Source: Nostoc sp. UHCC 0870 (lineage in GTDB: Bacteria; Cyanobacteriota; Cyanobacteriia; Cyanobacteriales; Nostocaceae). From it: 64,000 bases of DNA. Position numbers and translations under genes: made by a program. This document shows positions 19,033 through 27,610 of the stretch, piece after piece (the first letter of the stretch is position 1; each line of letters opens with the position of its first letter). The DNA lies in assembly GCF_022063185.1 (NCBI RefSeq), contig NZ_CP091913.1, positions 1,674,001 to 1,738,000 of the forward strand, written 5' to 3'. The notes beneath the pieces were generated by a model. The model ran no database searches, was not told the origin of the DNA, and worked only from the letters and a program-made list of their open reading frames with translations.

Positions 19033-20241
19033 TTAGTGTAGCCGGGCGTAACCTGACAAATATTGATTCTCATTCAGAAAACTTTTCAGAAAAATAGCCG
19101 TTTTCTCCGCACCCTGCAAATCGAAGTTTTGAGAAATATCTAAAACTGTGTTTTTATTTAAACAAGCAATCATTCTTTCTGCTAGATGATATGCTTCTAA
19201 CTCTTGTGGAAGAAGACAATCAACAATTCCCAACTGCTGTAATTTTTGAGTTCTGACTAATTGTTCTTTATCTTGATTTTCATGGCCAATGGGAACAAGA
19301 ATGGCACGAACACCTGTACTCAAAATATTCATTGTAGTGTTATAACCACTTAAACTGAGAGAAATATCTGCCGTTCTCATGTAAGCAAGTAGTTGGTTAG
19401 TATAGCTTGCGATATGAATATTTACTTGATTACCAACAGCTTGCTTTAATTTGACTAGCTTCTCTTCTGGCATAAAAGGTCCAGTAAATATTTTAATGAT
19501 ATGTGGGGTAATTTTTTCTAAAATTGGGCTTGCTGCTATGACTGTTTCTAAAAGTTCATAGCCAATTCTTCCCCCGCCGATACTCACCAAAATTTTTGCT
19601 GTCTCTGGTTTTATTTCACCCCATAATTGATCAATATCGTCGATATTTACTTGGGGTGATTGAGTGACAAATCCAGTATGGTAGATTTCGCTTTTAATAT
19701 CTTTATATCTTTTAAAACTTTCAGAAAAACTTTGAAAGTTGGGATCTGAATGAAACAGTAATAGGTCAAAGTAACGATTCATTAAATTGCAAATAGTTTC
19801 TTCTTCCTCCTGATCACTTTCTTTACCAATGACATCACGTAAACTACAAATAATTTTCGTTTGAGGACTTTGAGCTTTGATATATTCAACTAAAGGAATC
19901 AATTCAAAAAATAGTTTGTGTCTACCAAAAGGAAAAAATTCAGTAATTAAACAATCTGGTTTGATTCTGTCAACTTCAGAAATTAAAAGATTTTTTCTGA
20001 TTTCCTTTACTTCTTCCACACTTTGGTAATTATCCCCCACGGTAAATTCACCGTCTTCTAACCACAGTGCAGGTAGTCTAATTAATTCTACCTGTGGCGG
20101 AATTTCAAAACCTGTTATTTCCGGCCCACCACAAATAAAATAAACCTGAAAATATTTGACTAAACTCCGTACTATTTCTGTACTTCTAACTAAATGCCCC
20201 ATACCGCTAAGGTACTGGCAATAAAACATGATTTTCTTCAT
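19033..20241 (-). CDS. COG4671-type (MurG-like) glycosyltransferase, copy 2
   Basis: 402 residues, GT-B fold. Starts MKKIMFYCQYLSGMGHLVRS. Mid-protein it has ILVSIGGGRIGYELLETV (near 220) and the donor-site stretch SLSGYNTTMNILSTGVRAIL followed by HENQDKEQLVRTQKL. These GGG and GYNT motifs define the predicted-glycosyltransferase family related to MurG, which uses UDP-sugars. It lies 57 bp upstream of the ABC exporter and overlaps the preceding paralogue by 35 bp, so the two are translationally coupled. Three members of this family sit around one promoter region. The acceptor is unknown. Confidence 0.85.
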   Translation of the reverse strand: MKKIMFYCQYLSGMGHLVRSTEIVRSLVKYFQVYFICGGPEITGFEIPPQVELIRLPALWLEDGEFTVGDNYQSVEEVKEIRKNLLISEVDRIKPDCLITEFFPFGRHKLFFELIPLVEYIKAQSPQTKIICSLRDVIGKESDQEEEETICNLMNRYFDLLLFHSDPNFQSFSESFKRYKDIKSEIYHTGFVTQSPQVNIDDIDQLWGEIKPETAKILVSIGGGRIGYELLETVIAASPILEKITPHIIKIFTGPFMPEEKLVKLKQAVGNQVNIHIASYTNQLLAYMRTADISLSLSGYNTTMNILSTGVRAILVPIGHENQDKEQLVRTQKLQQLGIVDCLLPQELEAYHLAERMIACLNKNTVLDISQNFDLQGAEKTAIFLKSFLNENQYLSGYARLH

Positions 20242-21427
20242 AATTGAATTGACGTTCCCAGCTTGTTTGCGTTAACAGCAAAAAAATGCAATCTTTGACG
20301 TTAGATAACCCCCGCATATTTAACTTGTACTGGGTTACACATGACTGATTTGTGAGAGCCTTTTTTAAGGTTTCTGGATGACAATCTTCTGGATTAATTG
20401 CCTGAAATAAACCTAATGCTGCCATTTTTTCTGCGCGAATTAATTGCTCTTTTGATGGATGACAACGTGGTATAATTACAGCAGGCTTATTTGCCGATAA
20501 AATTTCGCAGACAGTGTTATAACCAGCCATTGAAACTATTGCATCTGCTGCTTGTATATAACTCATTAAATCGTCTGTAAATTCCCTAATCTGCACTTGG
20601 GGATTATTGGCTGCTGCTTGGTAAATAAGTTGTTTTTGGTTTGTGGGCATTTCTGGTCCACAAATGATTAAACTTTTGCAGGGATTTACTGCACCTAATA
20701 AGTTAATGGCTTGAAGATAGGTATCAACCAATTCGTAACCATCTTCACCACCACCAGGGGTAACTAAAATCAAACGTTCTTTTGATGATACTTGCAATTC
20801 TGCTTTGATAATATCAGGTGATTTTAATCCTGGTGGACGACTGATATAGCCACAATAACGGGTTTTATGGGCAATAATTGGGGAAAATTGATATTCCTTG
20901 ACAGTATCAAAAACTTCTGGTGTACCAACTATTAAGACTTGATGGTAAAACTTTTCTATAGCTGCGTAATAGCGATTTTTTTGCCAATCAGCGATAGTGA
21001 CTTCTGGCGAGTCGAGAATATCGCGCAGTAACAGAACTAACTTGGTTTGAGGACGTTTGTGATGGAAATAAAGAATCGTATCAGCTAACTCATTTTTCAG
21101 TCCGTATGGTTTTTTATCTACCAGAAATAAGTCTGGTTGAAAGTTAATTGCAGCTGAGAGAATTAATTGCGATCGCAATCTCACTGTCTCTTCAATACCC
21201 ATCCCCAGATACTTTACCGCAACTTCCCCATCTGTGCCTCTGTTTAAGCAAGGAAGTTTGATGTAATCTAAACCCTTCGGTAAGCGAAACCCCTGTAACA
21301 TGGGTGAACCCGACACCAATAAAATCGAGAGTTCAGAAATTGTCCCCAGTAGGTGTTCGCAGATAGCCAACATTCTGCGGATGTTACCAAGTCCGTATGC
21401 GTCATGGGAATATACCAGCAGTCGCAT
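20207..21427 (-). CDS. COG4671-type (MurG-like) glycosyltransferase, copy 1
   Basis: 406 residues from ATG at 21425-21427 (an in-frame TTG four codons upstream is less likely). Starts MRLLVYSHDAYGLGNIRRML. Carries ILVTPGGGEDGYELVDTYL near 235 and SMAGYNTVCEILSANKPAVI near 310, then PRCHPSKEQLIRAEKM. It is the first gene of the minus-strand glycan operon, about 85 bp from the 11-bp repeat array at 21512-21549. The N-terminal SHDxxGLGxxRRxL motif is shared with the divergent gene at 22018, so the pair probably arose by duplication. Function: sugar transfer at the cytoplasmic membrane, substrates unknown. Confidence 0.85.
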   Translation of the reverse strand: MRLLVYSHDAYGLGNIRRMLAICEHLLGTISELSILLVSGSPMLQGFRLPKGLDYIKLPCLNRGTDGEVAVKYLGMGIEETVRLRSQLILSAAINFQPDLFLVDKKPYGLKNELADTILYFHHKRPQTKLVLLLRDILDSPEVTIADWQKNRYYAAIEKFYHQVLIVGTPEVFDTVKEYQFSPIIAHKTRYCGYISRPPGLKSPDIIKAELQVSSKERLILVTPGGGEDGYELVDTYLQAINLLGAVNPCKSLIICGPEMPTNQKQLIYQAAANNPQVQIREFTDDLMSYIQAADAIVSMAGYNTVCEILSANKPAVIIPRCHPSKEQLIRAEKMAALGLFQAINPEDCHPETLKKALTNQSCVTQYKLNMRGLSNVKDCIFLLLTQTSWERQFNYEENHVLLPVP

Positions 21428-21511
21428 AATTTTTACCAATTAAGTTGGAGTATGGATAGGAGAAACATTCGTTTGATGTTCTCTTGCTAATACACATGAT
21501 TGCTCATGTAG

Positions 21512-21549
21512 ATGAATTGTTCATGAAACTTTAATGAGAAGTTTCTCAT
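21512..21549 (-). promoter_or_regulatory. 11-bp direct-repeat array facing the minus operon
   Basis: On the plus strand ATGA occurs at 21512, 21523 and 21534, spaced exactly 11 bp. The last begins the palindrome ATGAGAAGTTTCTCAT (21534-21549). Read on the minus strand: palindrome, then units ending in TTTCAT and ATTCAT, pointing at the operon starting at 21427. This is the geometry of OmpR/PhoB-family regulator sites. Confidence 0.65.
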
Positions 21550-21654
21550 CAATCTGTTAAGTAGATTTACCATAATTATCCCGTTGCAGAGAAGGGATGT
21601 TAACCATTTTTTGATGAAGTGAATAGTCAATATCTTTTATCTGGTGGTAGTTTC

Positions 21655-21703
21655 ATGAGAAGTTTCTCATCTTTTGTTCATTATCTTCTCATAAAAGTTT
21701 GAT
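21655..21703 (+). promoter_or_regulatory. 11-bp direct-repeat array facing the plus operon
   Basis: Palindrome ATGAGAAGTTTCTCAT (21655-21670) followed by TCAT at 21667, 21678 and 21689 and TGAT at 21700, all exactly 11 bp apart. It mirrors the array at 21512-21549 and points towards the operon starting at 22018. Confidence 0.65.
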
Positions 21704-22017
21704 TAAACTTACCTTAAGACAAAGTTAAGTAGCACTCAGTATTAATTCACTTTTCATAAGGAGGCAAGCAGATTAAAAGAGGCGTAAATAGAAAAAATGA
21801 AGCCCACCAGCTACTAACATCATATTATCATGTTCAACGCGTAAGTAAATAGATTTCATCGAAATTTTTGATTCTCAAGCCGTTGTAAACAGTTTTCTCC
21901 CAATGCTCCACAGCCAAACCCATTAGAAGATATTGGCTTACAAGCAAAAAGACTGATTAGAGAATTGTATTTTTCCCTGCTTTTCTTCTGTTAACTCCCT
22001 CAATAGTGTGTGTTCTC

Positions 22018-23310
22018 ATGTACAATTTGCTACCTCACTCTAAAAAATTCACCAGAACATCGCCTACTATCGTGTCTTCGCAGATTAGTAGTTTATCTAG
22101 TAATACTCGTAAGTGCCGTATTGCGTTGTATTCCCACGACACAATGGGTTTAGGACACAAACGCCGTAATTTATTGATTGCCCAAACTTTAGGATTTTCA
22201 CCCCTAAAAACCGATATTTTAATGATTAGTGGCATTCCAGATGCCAACAGTCTACCAACACCACCAGGGGTAGATTGTTTGACACTCCCGGCTTTGCACA
22301 AAAATATTGATGGGCAATATCAAGCCAGAAAATTGGATCTATCATTGCAAGAAATTATTGCACTGCGATCGCAAGTTATCCTAGCAACGATAAAAACCTT
22401 TAAACCTGATATCTTCATTGTGGATAATGTCCCACGCGGAGCAGTCAGAGAACTAGATCCCACCTTAGAATACTTGCGTAGAGAAGGTAAAACCCACTGC
22501 ATTCTAGGTTTGCGCGATATCTTAGATGAACCCGCTTCTGTACGTCGAGATTGGAAACGAGCAGCCAATGAAGAGGCGATTCAAACCTACTATGATCAAG
22601 TTTGGGTGTATGGCGATCGCAATATCTATGACCTAGCCAAAGAATATCACTTCCAGCCCAAAACCGTTGCCAAATTCCGCTACACCGGCTATCTTGACCA
22701 ACGTAGCCGCCTCAAATATTTGAATTTAGACACCGTTCAATCATTTAAATCCCTCAATCTACCATCTGAACGCCTAGTATTATGCTTAGTAGGTGGTGGA
22801 CAAGACGGAGCGCAGTTAGCAGAAACCTTTGCTCATGCTGAACTACCACCAGGGATGAATGGTATCATCTTGACAGGCCCCTTCATGCCGCGAGAAGTCA
22901 GGCAAAAACTCCACAACTATGCAGCGCAACGTGATAATTTGCGCGTGTTGGAATATTTAGCCGAGCCGACAATGTTACTACACCAAGCCGAACGCGTGAT
23001 TGCAATGGGTGGTTATAATACCACTTGCGAATTATTATCATTTGGCAAGCGATCGCTTATTTTACCCCGCGTCCAACCCCGAAAAGAACAATTAATTAGG
23101 GCTGAACGATTAAAAGAACTAGGCTTAATTGATTTCCTACACCCAGATAAACTGACATCGGCTGCATTAACCGACTGGCTAAAGCTTGACATTGAGCCAC
23201 CACCAGTCCGTAAATTCGTCGATCTCAAAGGACTAACTCACATTCCCCAATTCGTCGATGAAATCCTCACGCCTGCTCATCAAGAACCCCCACACGCAAA
23301 AGCTTCTTAA
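22018..23310 (+). CDS. COG4671-type (MurG-like) glycosyltransferase, copy 3
   Basis: About 430 residues; ATG at 22018 chosen, an in-frame GTG at 22006 is possible. After a poorly conserved 35-residue leader comes CRIALYSHDTMGLGHKRRNL, the family N-terminus. LVLCLVGGGQDGAQLAETF (near 260) and AMGGYNTTCELLSFGKRSLI (near 330) form the donor site, followed by PRVQPRKEQLIRAERL. First gene of the plus-strand operon and the divergent partner of 20207-21427. The extra N-terminal leader distinguishes it from the other two copies. Substrate unknown. Confidence 0.85.
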   Translation: MYNLLPHSKKFTRTSPTIVSSQISSLSSNTRKCRIALYSHDTMGLGHKRRNLLIAQTLGFSPLKTDILMISGIPDANSLPTPPGVDCLTLPALHKNIDGQYQARKLDLSLQEIIALRSQVILATIKTFKPDIFIVDNVPRGAVRELDPTLEYLRREGKTHCILGLRDILDEPASVRRDWKRAANEEAIQTYYDQVWVYGDRNIYDLAKEYHFQPKTVAKFRYTGYLDQRSRLKYLNLDTVQSFKSLNLPSERLVLCLVGGGQDGAQLAETFAHAELPPGMNGIILTGPFMPREVRQKLHNYAAQRDNLRVLEYLAEPTMLLHQAERVIAMGGYNTTCELLSFGKRSLILPRVQPRKEQLIRAERLKELGLIDFLHPDKLTSAALTDWLKLDIEPPPVRKFVDLKGLTHIPQFVDEILTPAHQEPPHAKAS

Positions 23311-23337
23311 ATAGTCATCAGTCATCAGTTAACAAAT

Positions 23338-24591
23338 ATGTCCATGTCCGTCGCTTACGTTCTCAAACGTTATCCCCGCTATTCTGAAACCTTTGTCGTC
23401 AATGAAATTTTAGCTCATGAAGCGGCTGGCTTAGATATAAACATTTTCGCTTTAAGACCACCATCAGACACGCACTTTCAAAATATTATTTCCCAAGTGC
23501 GCGCACCTGTCACTTACATTCGCAAGCCACTTCAAGGACGGGTGAGCGATTCACTCAATAGTCTTGCACCTACAGCCGCTAGCTATTTTTGGGCAGAATT
23601 ACAAGAAGCAAGTAAGGTTATCCCTGATTTTTGGTCAAAATTGGCATTTGCTCAAGGGGAAAAAGCTAGCACGGTTTACCAAGCTGCATGGTTAGCACGA
23701 GAAGTCAAGCTCAAAGGTATCACCCATTTACACGCTCATTTCGGCACTGTAGCCACTAGTGTAGCTCGCCTAGCATCCCACTTTACAGGCGTTCCCTATA
23801 CTTTCACTGCTCATGCTAAAGATATCTTTCATGAAAGCGTGGAATTTGCGGATATGGAACGTAAGCTAAAGGATGCGGCTAGGGTGGTGACTGTCAGTGA
23901 CTATAATCTCAAATATCTGGAGAAAATATACAATCTAGCTGCAAACCAAGTTCAACGCATCTATAACGGGTTAGATTTGCGACAGTTACAATATTCTTCT
24001 CCGGCTGAACGTCCACCATTAATTATCTCAGTTGGTCGGTTAATCGAGAAGAAAGGGTTATCTGTTTTAATAGATGCTTGCGCGATTCTCAAGCAGAAAA
24101 ATTATGAGTTTCAGTGTCAAATCGTCGGTACTGGTGCTTTAGAATCAACTTTGCGGCAGCAAATTATAGATTTAGGACTGCAATCTTGTGTGCAAATTGT
24201 CGGTGCGCGTCCCCAAAATGAGGTGTTTCAATTAGTACAACAGGCGGCTGTGTTTGCTGCGCCTTATGTGATTGGTAAAGATGGTAATCGTGATGGTTTA
24301 CCTACGGTTTTACTAGAAGCGATGGCTCTGGGAACTCCCTGTGTTAGTACGGTTGTTACTGGTATCCCTGAAGTCGTGCGTGATGGGGAGACTGGGTTGA
24401 TTGTCCCGCAATATGATGCAGAGGAATTAGCGATCGCTCTTGGGCAACTTCTCAAAGATCCGGCTTTGCGGGTGAGGTTGTCTACTCAGGCTAGGAGTTT
24501 GATTGAGTCTGAGTTTGATATTTGTCGTAATACGGAAGTTTTGAGGGATTTATTTCTCACGCAGAGGCGCGGAGGCGCAGAGGAGGTATGA
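23338..24591 (+). CDS. GT4 glycosyltransferase
   Basis: 417 residues, GT-B fold. MSVAYVLKRYPRYSETFVVNE is the N-terminal acceptor half, with HLHAHFGTVATSVARLA near 135. The donor half has ISVGRLIEKKGLSVLIDA, QIVGTGALE and LPTVLLEAMALGTPCVST followed by TGIPEVVRDGETGLIVP. Start may be ATG 23338 or 23344; neither has a clear ribosome site. It follows the COG4671 gene by 27 bp and overlaps the next GT4 by 4 bp (ATGA). Its last residues (TQRRGGAEEV) are encoded by the ACGCAGAGGCGCGGAGG short repeat and look like a repeat-derived tail. Confidence 0.88.
   Translation: MSMSVAYVLKRYPRYSETFVVNEILAHEAAGLDINIFALRPPSDTHFQNIISQVRAPVTYIRKPLQGRVSDSLNSLAPTAASYFWAELQEASKVIPDFWSKLAFAQGEKASTVYQAAWLAREVKLKGITHLHAHFGTVATSVARLASHFTGVPYTFTAHAKDIFHESVEFADMERKLKDAARVVTVSDYNLKYLEKIYNLAANQVQRIYNGLDLRQLQYSSPAERPPLIISVGRLIEKKGLSVLIDACAILKQKNYEFQCQIVGTGALESTLRQQIIDLGLQSCVQIVGARPQNEVFQLVQQAAVFAAPYVIGKDGNRDGLPTVLLEAMALGTPCVSTVVTGIPEVVRDGETGLIVPQYDAEELAIALGQLLKDPALRVRLSTQARSLIESEFDICRNTEVLRDLFLTQRRGGAEEV
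24559..24586. repeat. ACGCAGAGGCGCGGAGG short repeat at a gene junction
   Basis: GAGGCGC-type units overlapping the 3' end of the GT4 gene and supplying purine-rich GAGG/GGAGG in front of the next start codon at 24588. Same family as 16403-16446, 27570-27606 and 28651-28693. Confidence 0.8.
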
Positions 24592-25754
24592 AGGTGAGAG
24601 TTGCTTATGTTTGTGCTGATGCTGGGATTCCTGTTTTTGGGCAGAAGGGTTGCTCAATTCATGTGCAGGAGGTGATCCGGGCTTTAAAAGGGCAAGGTGG
24701 ACAGGTTACATTGTTTGCTACTCGGATTGGGGGAGAGTTACCGGCGGATTTGGCTGATGTGGTGGTGCATCAACTTCCACCTGTTCCTAAGTTAGAAAGG
24801 GAGGTGCGAGAGCAGGTTGCTTTGGGAATGAATCCTGATTTACGGTTGAGTTTGGAGAAATTTGGCTCTTTTGATTTGATTTATGAGCGTTATTCTCTTT
24901 GGAGTTATGGCGCGATGGAATATGCCCAAGATAGGGGAATTCCTGGTTTGTTGGAGGTTAATTCGCCTCTGATTATCGAACAGGCACAGCATCGGGGTTT
25001 AATTGATCTTGATGGTGCGGAAGTGGTGGCGCGTCGGGTGTTTTCAGCCGCTACAGCATTGATTGCTGTTTCCGATGCGGTGAAAAGTTATTTGCTGGAT
25101 TATGTGGATGGTAGCAAGGTTCATGTCATCCCTAATGGTGTCAATCCTCACCGCTTTTCTACTCTGCGTTCTGTAATTCAATCAGATAGTTTTACGGTGG
25201 GTTTTGTCGGTACTTTGAAACCTTGGCATGGATTGCCCATCTTGACGGAAGCTTTTAGTTTACTGCATCAACGTGTTCCCCATGCCAAACTTTTGATTGT
25301 TGGTGATGGACCTGAACGGGAAAATCTCGAAGCTGAATTAGCTGCACGGGGATTAGATGCTCATACTCAATTCACTGGTGCGGTGAATCCTGATGAAATT
25401 CCTCAGTTATTAGCTGCAATGGATGTGGCTGTCGCACCCTACGCTGCACAAGCTGATTTTTACTTCTCGCCGTTGAAGGTGTATGAATATATGGCGGCTG
25501 GTTTACCTGTAGTGGTTAGTCAGATTGGACAATTGACAGACTTAATTGATCCGGGGGTGAATGGTATGCTTTGCCCTCCTGGTGATGCGATCGCCTTAAC
25601 AAACACATTAGAACAATTATGGCGATCGCCTCATCTGCGTCACAGTTTAGGACAAGCGGCGCGAGAAACAGTTATAGCTCATCATACTTGGGATGCGATC
25701 GCAGGGCAAATTCTGCATCTAGCATCTCCATTACCGGTGGAGGTGAAACGATAA
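24588..25754 (+). CDS. GT4 glycosyltransferase
   Basis: 388 residues, GT-B fold. The N-terminus VRVAYVCADAGIPVFGQKGC followed by SIHVQEVIRAL is typical of GT4 enzymes acting on small or lipid acceptors. VGFVGTLKPWHGLPILTEAF and LLIVGDGPERENLE open the donor half, and FSPLKVYEYMAAGLPVVVSQ holds the EX7E-like site. Stop codon and the ATG of the ABC exporter gene are directly adjacent (25752-25755), so the two are coupled. It belongs to the plus-strand glycan operon. Donor sugar cannot be read from the sequence. Confidence 0.88.
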   Translation: MKVRVAYVCADAGIPVFGQKGCSIHVQEVIRALKGQGGQVTLFATRIGGELPADLADVVVHQLPPVPKLEREVREQVALGMNPDLRLSLEKFGSFDLIYERYSLWSYGAMEYAQDRGIPGLLEVNSPLIIEQAQHRGLIDLDGAEVVARRVFSAATALIAVSDAVKSYLLDYVDGSKVHVIPNGVNPHRFSTLRSVIQSDSFTVGFVGTLKPWHGLPILTEAFSLLHQRVPHAKLLIVGDGPERENLEAELAARGLDAHTQFTGAVNPDEIPQLLAAMDVAVAPYAAQADFYFSPLKVYEYMAAGLPVVVSQIGQLTDLIDPGVNGMLCPPGDAIALTNTLEQLWRSPHLRHSLGQAARETVIAHHTWDAIAGQILHLASPLPVEVKR

Positions 25755-27557
25755 ATGCTAAAACCCAAAAAATCAGCTGTTCCCGGTTTGTGGGGAGTGT
25801 TGACTTATTTCTGGCCTGATATTCGTCCCCAGTATGGACTACTTTTAGTTTCGGCGATCGCTTTAATTGCAGATGTGGGACTGAGAGTATTAGAACCTTG
25901 GCCGCTCAAGTTTGTCTTTGATTACGTTCTGCTGCGTGGCGAAAGGGTTAATACTCTTCCCCTGATTACTAGTCTAGAACCAATCGCATTACTGACACTC
26001 TCAGCCGTTGCAGTCCTGATAATTACAGGGTTACGCGCCCTTGCTGCCTATTGGAGTACCGTAGGATTAGCCATAGTCGGTAGCCGAGTTATGGCTAAGG
26101 TGCGGAATCATTTATATTGTCATCTGCAAAATTTATCTTTGGCTTATCACACCAAAGCTCGTAGCGGTGATTTAATTATCCGTGTCAGTAGCGATGCTAG
26201 CCGTCTTCAAGAGATTATGATTACGGCAGCATTACCGCTAGTAGTCAGCATTCTCTCTCTATTTGGCATGATTGGGGTGATGTTCTGGATGAATCGCAGC
26301 CTCACCCTGCTGTCACTCATCACACTACCGTTCTTTTGGTTAGTTACAAACCGACTCAGCCAGCGCATCAAAGCTTCTTCATTAAAGCAACGTCAACAAG
26401 AAGGGGCTGTAGCAGCGACGGCGGCTGAATCTATTGCGGCGATTAAATTAGTGAAAGCCCTCTCCCTACAGGATGCTTTTGCTCGTGTATTTGCTCAACA
26501 AAATCAGAGTAGTCTAACAGAAAGCGTCAAAACCCAACGGTTGGCGGCTCACTTGGAACGTACTGTAGATGCGGTGATTGCAATGGGAACAGCAATTATT
26601 TTATGGTACGGCTCTTGGCTGGCGTTGCGAGATGCTTTAACCCCTGGGGATGTGCTTGTATTCCTTACCTACCTGAAGAATGCCTTTAAGCCAGTGCAGA
26701 ACTTCGCTAAGTACACTGGACGACTAGCTAAAGCGGCGGCTTCTGGTGAGCGTATTTTAGATGTGTTAAATCAGAAACCAGATATCAGTGATTCACCGGA
26801 TGCCTTCCCCGCCCCAATTTTCCGGGGTGCGGTGCGTTTTGAACGCGTCCATTTTGCCTATGACTCAGGACGAGTGCTACTAGAAGATATCAATTTAAAC
26901 GTTCAATCGGGACAGCAGGTAGCGATTGTAGGAACTTCTGGTGGTGGTAAATCAACGTTAGTCAGTCTTTTATTACGGCTTTATGATCCTACATCCGGGC
27001 GGGTGATGATTGATGGGCGAGATATTCGAGAATATACATTGGCATCATTCCGTTCCCAAATTAGTGTAGTTTTGCAAGATAGTCTCTTGTTTGCTGCCAG
27101 TATTAAAGAAAACATTGCCTACGGGATTGCTGGGGTGTCTGATGCGGAAATTGAAGCGGCGGCGCGTTTAGCTCACGCTCATGATTTTATCCAAGCTTTA
27201 CCGCAAGGATATGACACCTTGGTGGGGGAAAGAGGCTCGACTCTTTCGGGGGGACAAAGACAACGGATTGCGATCGCTCGTGCTGCTATTCGTCAAGCTC
27301 CTATCTTGATTTTAGATGAACCTACTACGGGGTTAGATAAGGAGAGTGAGAAGGCTGTAATTGATGCGTTGCAAAGGTTGTCAGCAAATCGCACGACTTT
27401 TTTGATTACTCATGATCTGAATTTCGCTACTCGCGCAGATATGATTGTTTATCTGGAAAATGGGCGGATAGCTGAACAAGGTTCTCATCTGGAGTTGATG
27501 CGGAAACATGGGCGTTATGCGGCTTTGTATGAGGTGCAGGCTTCTTTGAGGGTTTAG
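25755..27557 (+). CDS. ABC exporter, fused membrane and ATPase domains (MsbA/HepA-like)
   Basis: 600 residues, six membrane segments in the first 320. Walker A VGTSGGGKSTLVSL near 393, signature LSGGQRQRIAIARA near 497, Walker B ILILDEPTTGLD, H-loop LITHDLNFATRAD. Paralogue of the exporter at 17128-18975, with the same LRVLEPWPLKFVFDYVLL N-terminal stretch, so each divergent operon owns one exporter. They might work as homodimers on different substrates or together as a heterodimer. Probably flips a lipid-linked oligosaccharide or glycolipid across the cytoplasmic membrane. Confidence 0.9.
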   Translation: MLKPKKSAVPGLWGVLTYFWPDIRPQYGLLLVSAIALIADVGLRVLEPWPLKFVFDYVLLRGERVNTLPLITSLEPIALLTLSAVAVLIITGLRALAAYWSTVGLAIVGSRVMAKVRNHLYCHLQNLSLAYHTKARSGDLIIRVSSDASRLQEIMITAALPLVVSILSLFGMIGVMFWMNRSLTLLSLITLPFFWLVTNRLSQRIKASSLKQRQQEGAVAATAAESIAAIKLVKALSLQDAFARVFAQQNQSSLTESVKTQRLAAHLERTVDAVIAMGTAIILWYGSWLALRDALTPGDVLVFLTYLKNAFKPVQNFAKYTGRLAKAAASGERILDVLNQKPDISDSPDAFPAPIFRGAVRFERVHFAYDSGRVLLEDINLNVQSGQQVAIVGTSGGGKSTLVSLLLRLYDPTSGRVMIDGRDIREYTLASFRSQISVVLQDSLLFAASIKENIAYGIAGVSDAEIEAAARLAHAHDFIQALPQGYDTLVGERGSTLSGGQRQRIAIARAAIRQAPILILDEPTTGLDKESEKAVIDALQRLSANRTTFLITHDLNFATRADMIVYLENGRIAEQGSHLELMRKHGRYAALYEVQASLRV

Positions 27558-27569
27558 AGAGAGTTTTTA

Positions 27570-27606
27570 ACGCAGAGGGGCGCGGAGGTATGCGCGGAGG
27601 TACGCT
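27570..27606. repeat. CGCAGAGGGGCGCGGAGG short repeat at a gene junction
   Basis: Repeat between the exporter and phosphotransferase genes. Its last GGAGG (27596-27600) lies ten bases before ATG 27611, so the repeat supplies the ribosome site. Confidence 0.75.
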
Positions 27607-27610
27607 GAGT

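Larger units (their letters stand above)
21428..22005. other. Divergent promoter region of the glycan operons
   Basis: 578 bp, AT-rich, without a credible gene. It holds two copies of the perfect palindrome ATGAGAAGTTTCTCAT (21534-21549, 21655-21670), each continuing as 11-bp-phased TCAT repeats towards the nearer operon (listed separately). A further inverted repeat is AAGTTT-GATT-AAACTT (21695-21710). An isolated AAGGAGG near 21761 has no start codon at usable distance. Confidence 0.75.

Noticed and set aside
21534..21670. NtcA or LexA sites in the glycan promoter region
   Set aside because: The palindromes ATGAGAAGTTTCTCAT do not match GTA-N8-TAC or the cyanobacterial LexA consensus. The 11-bp phasing points to an OmpR-type regulator instead.
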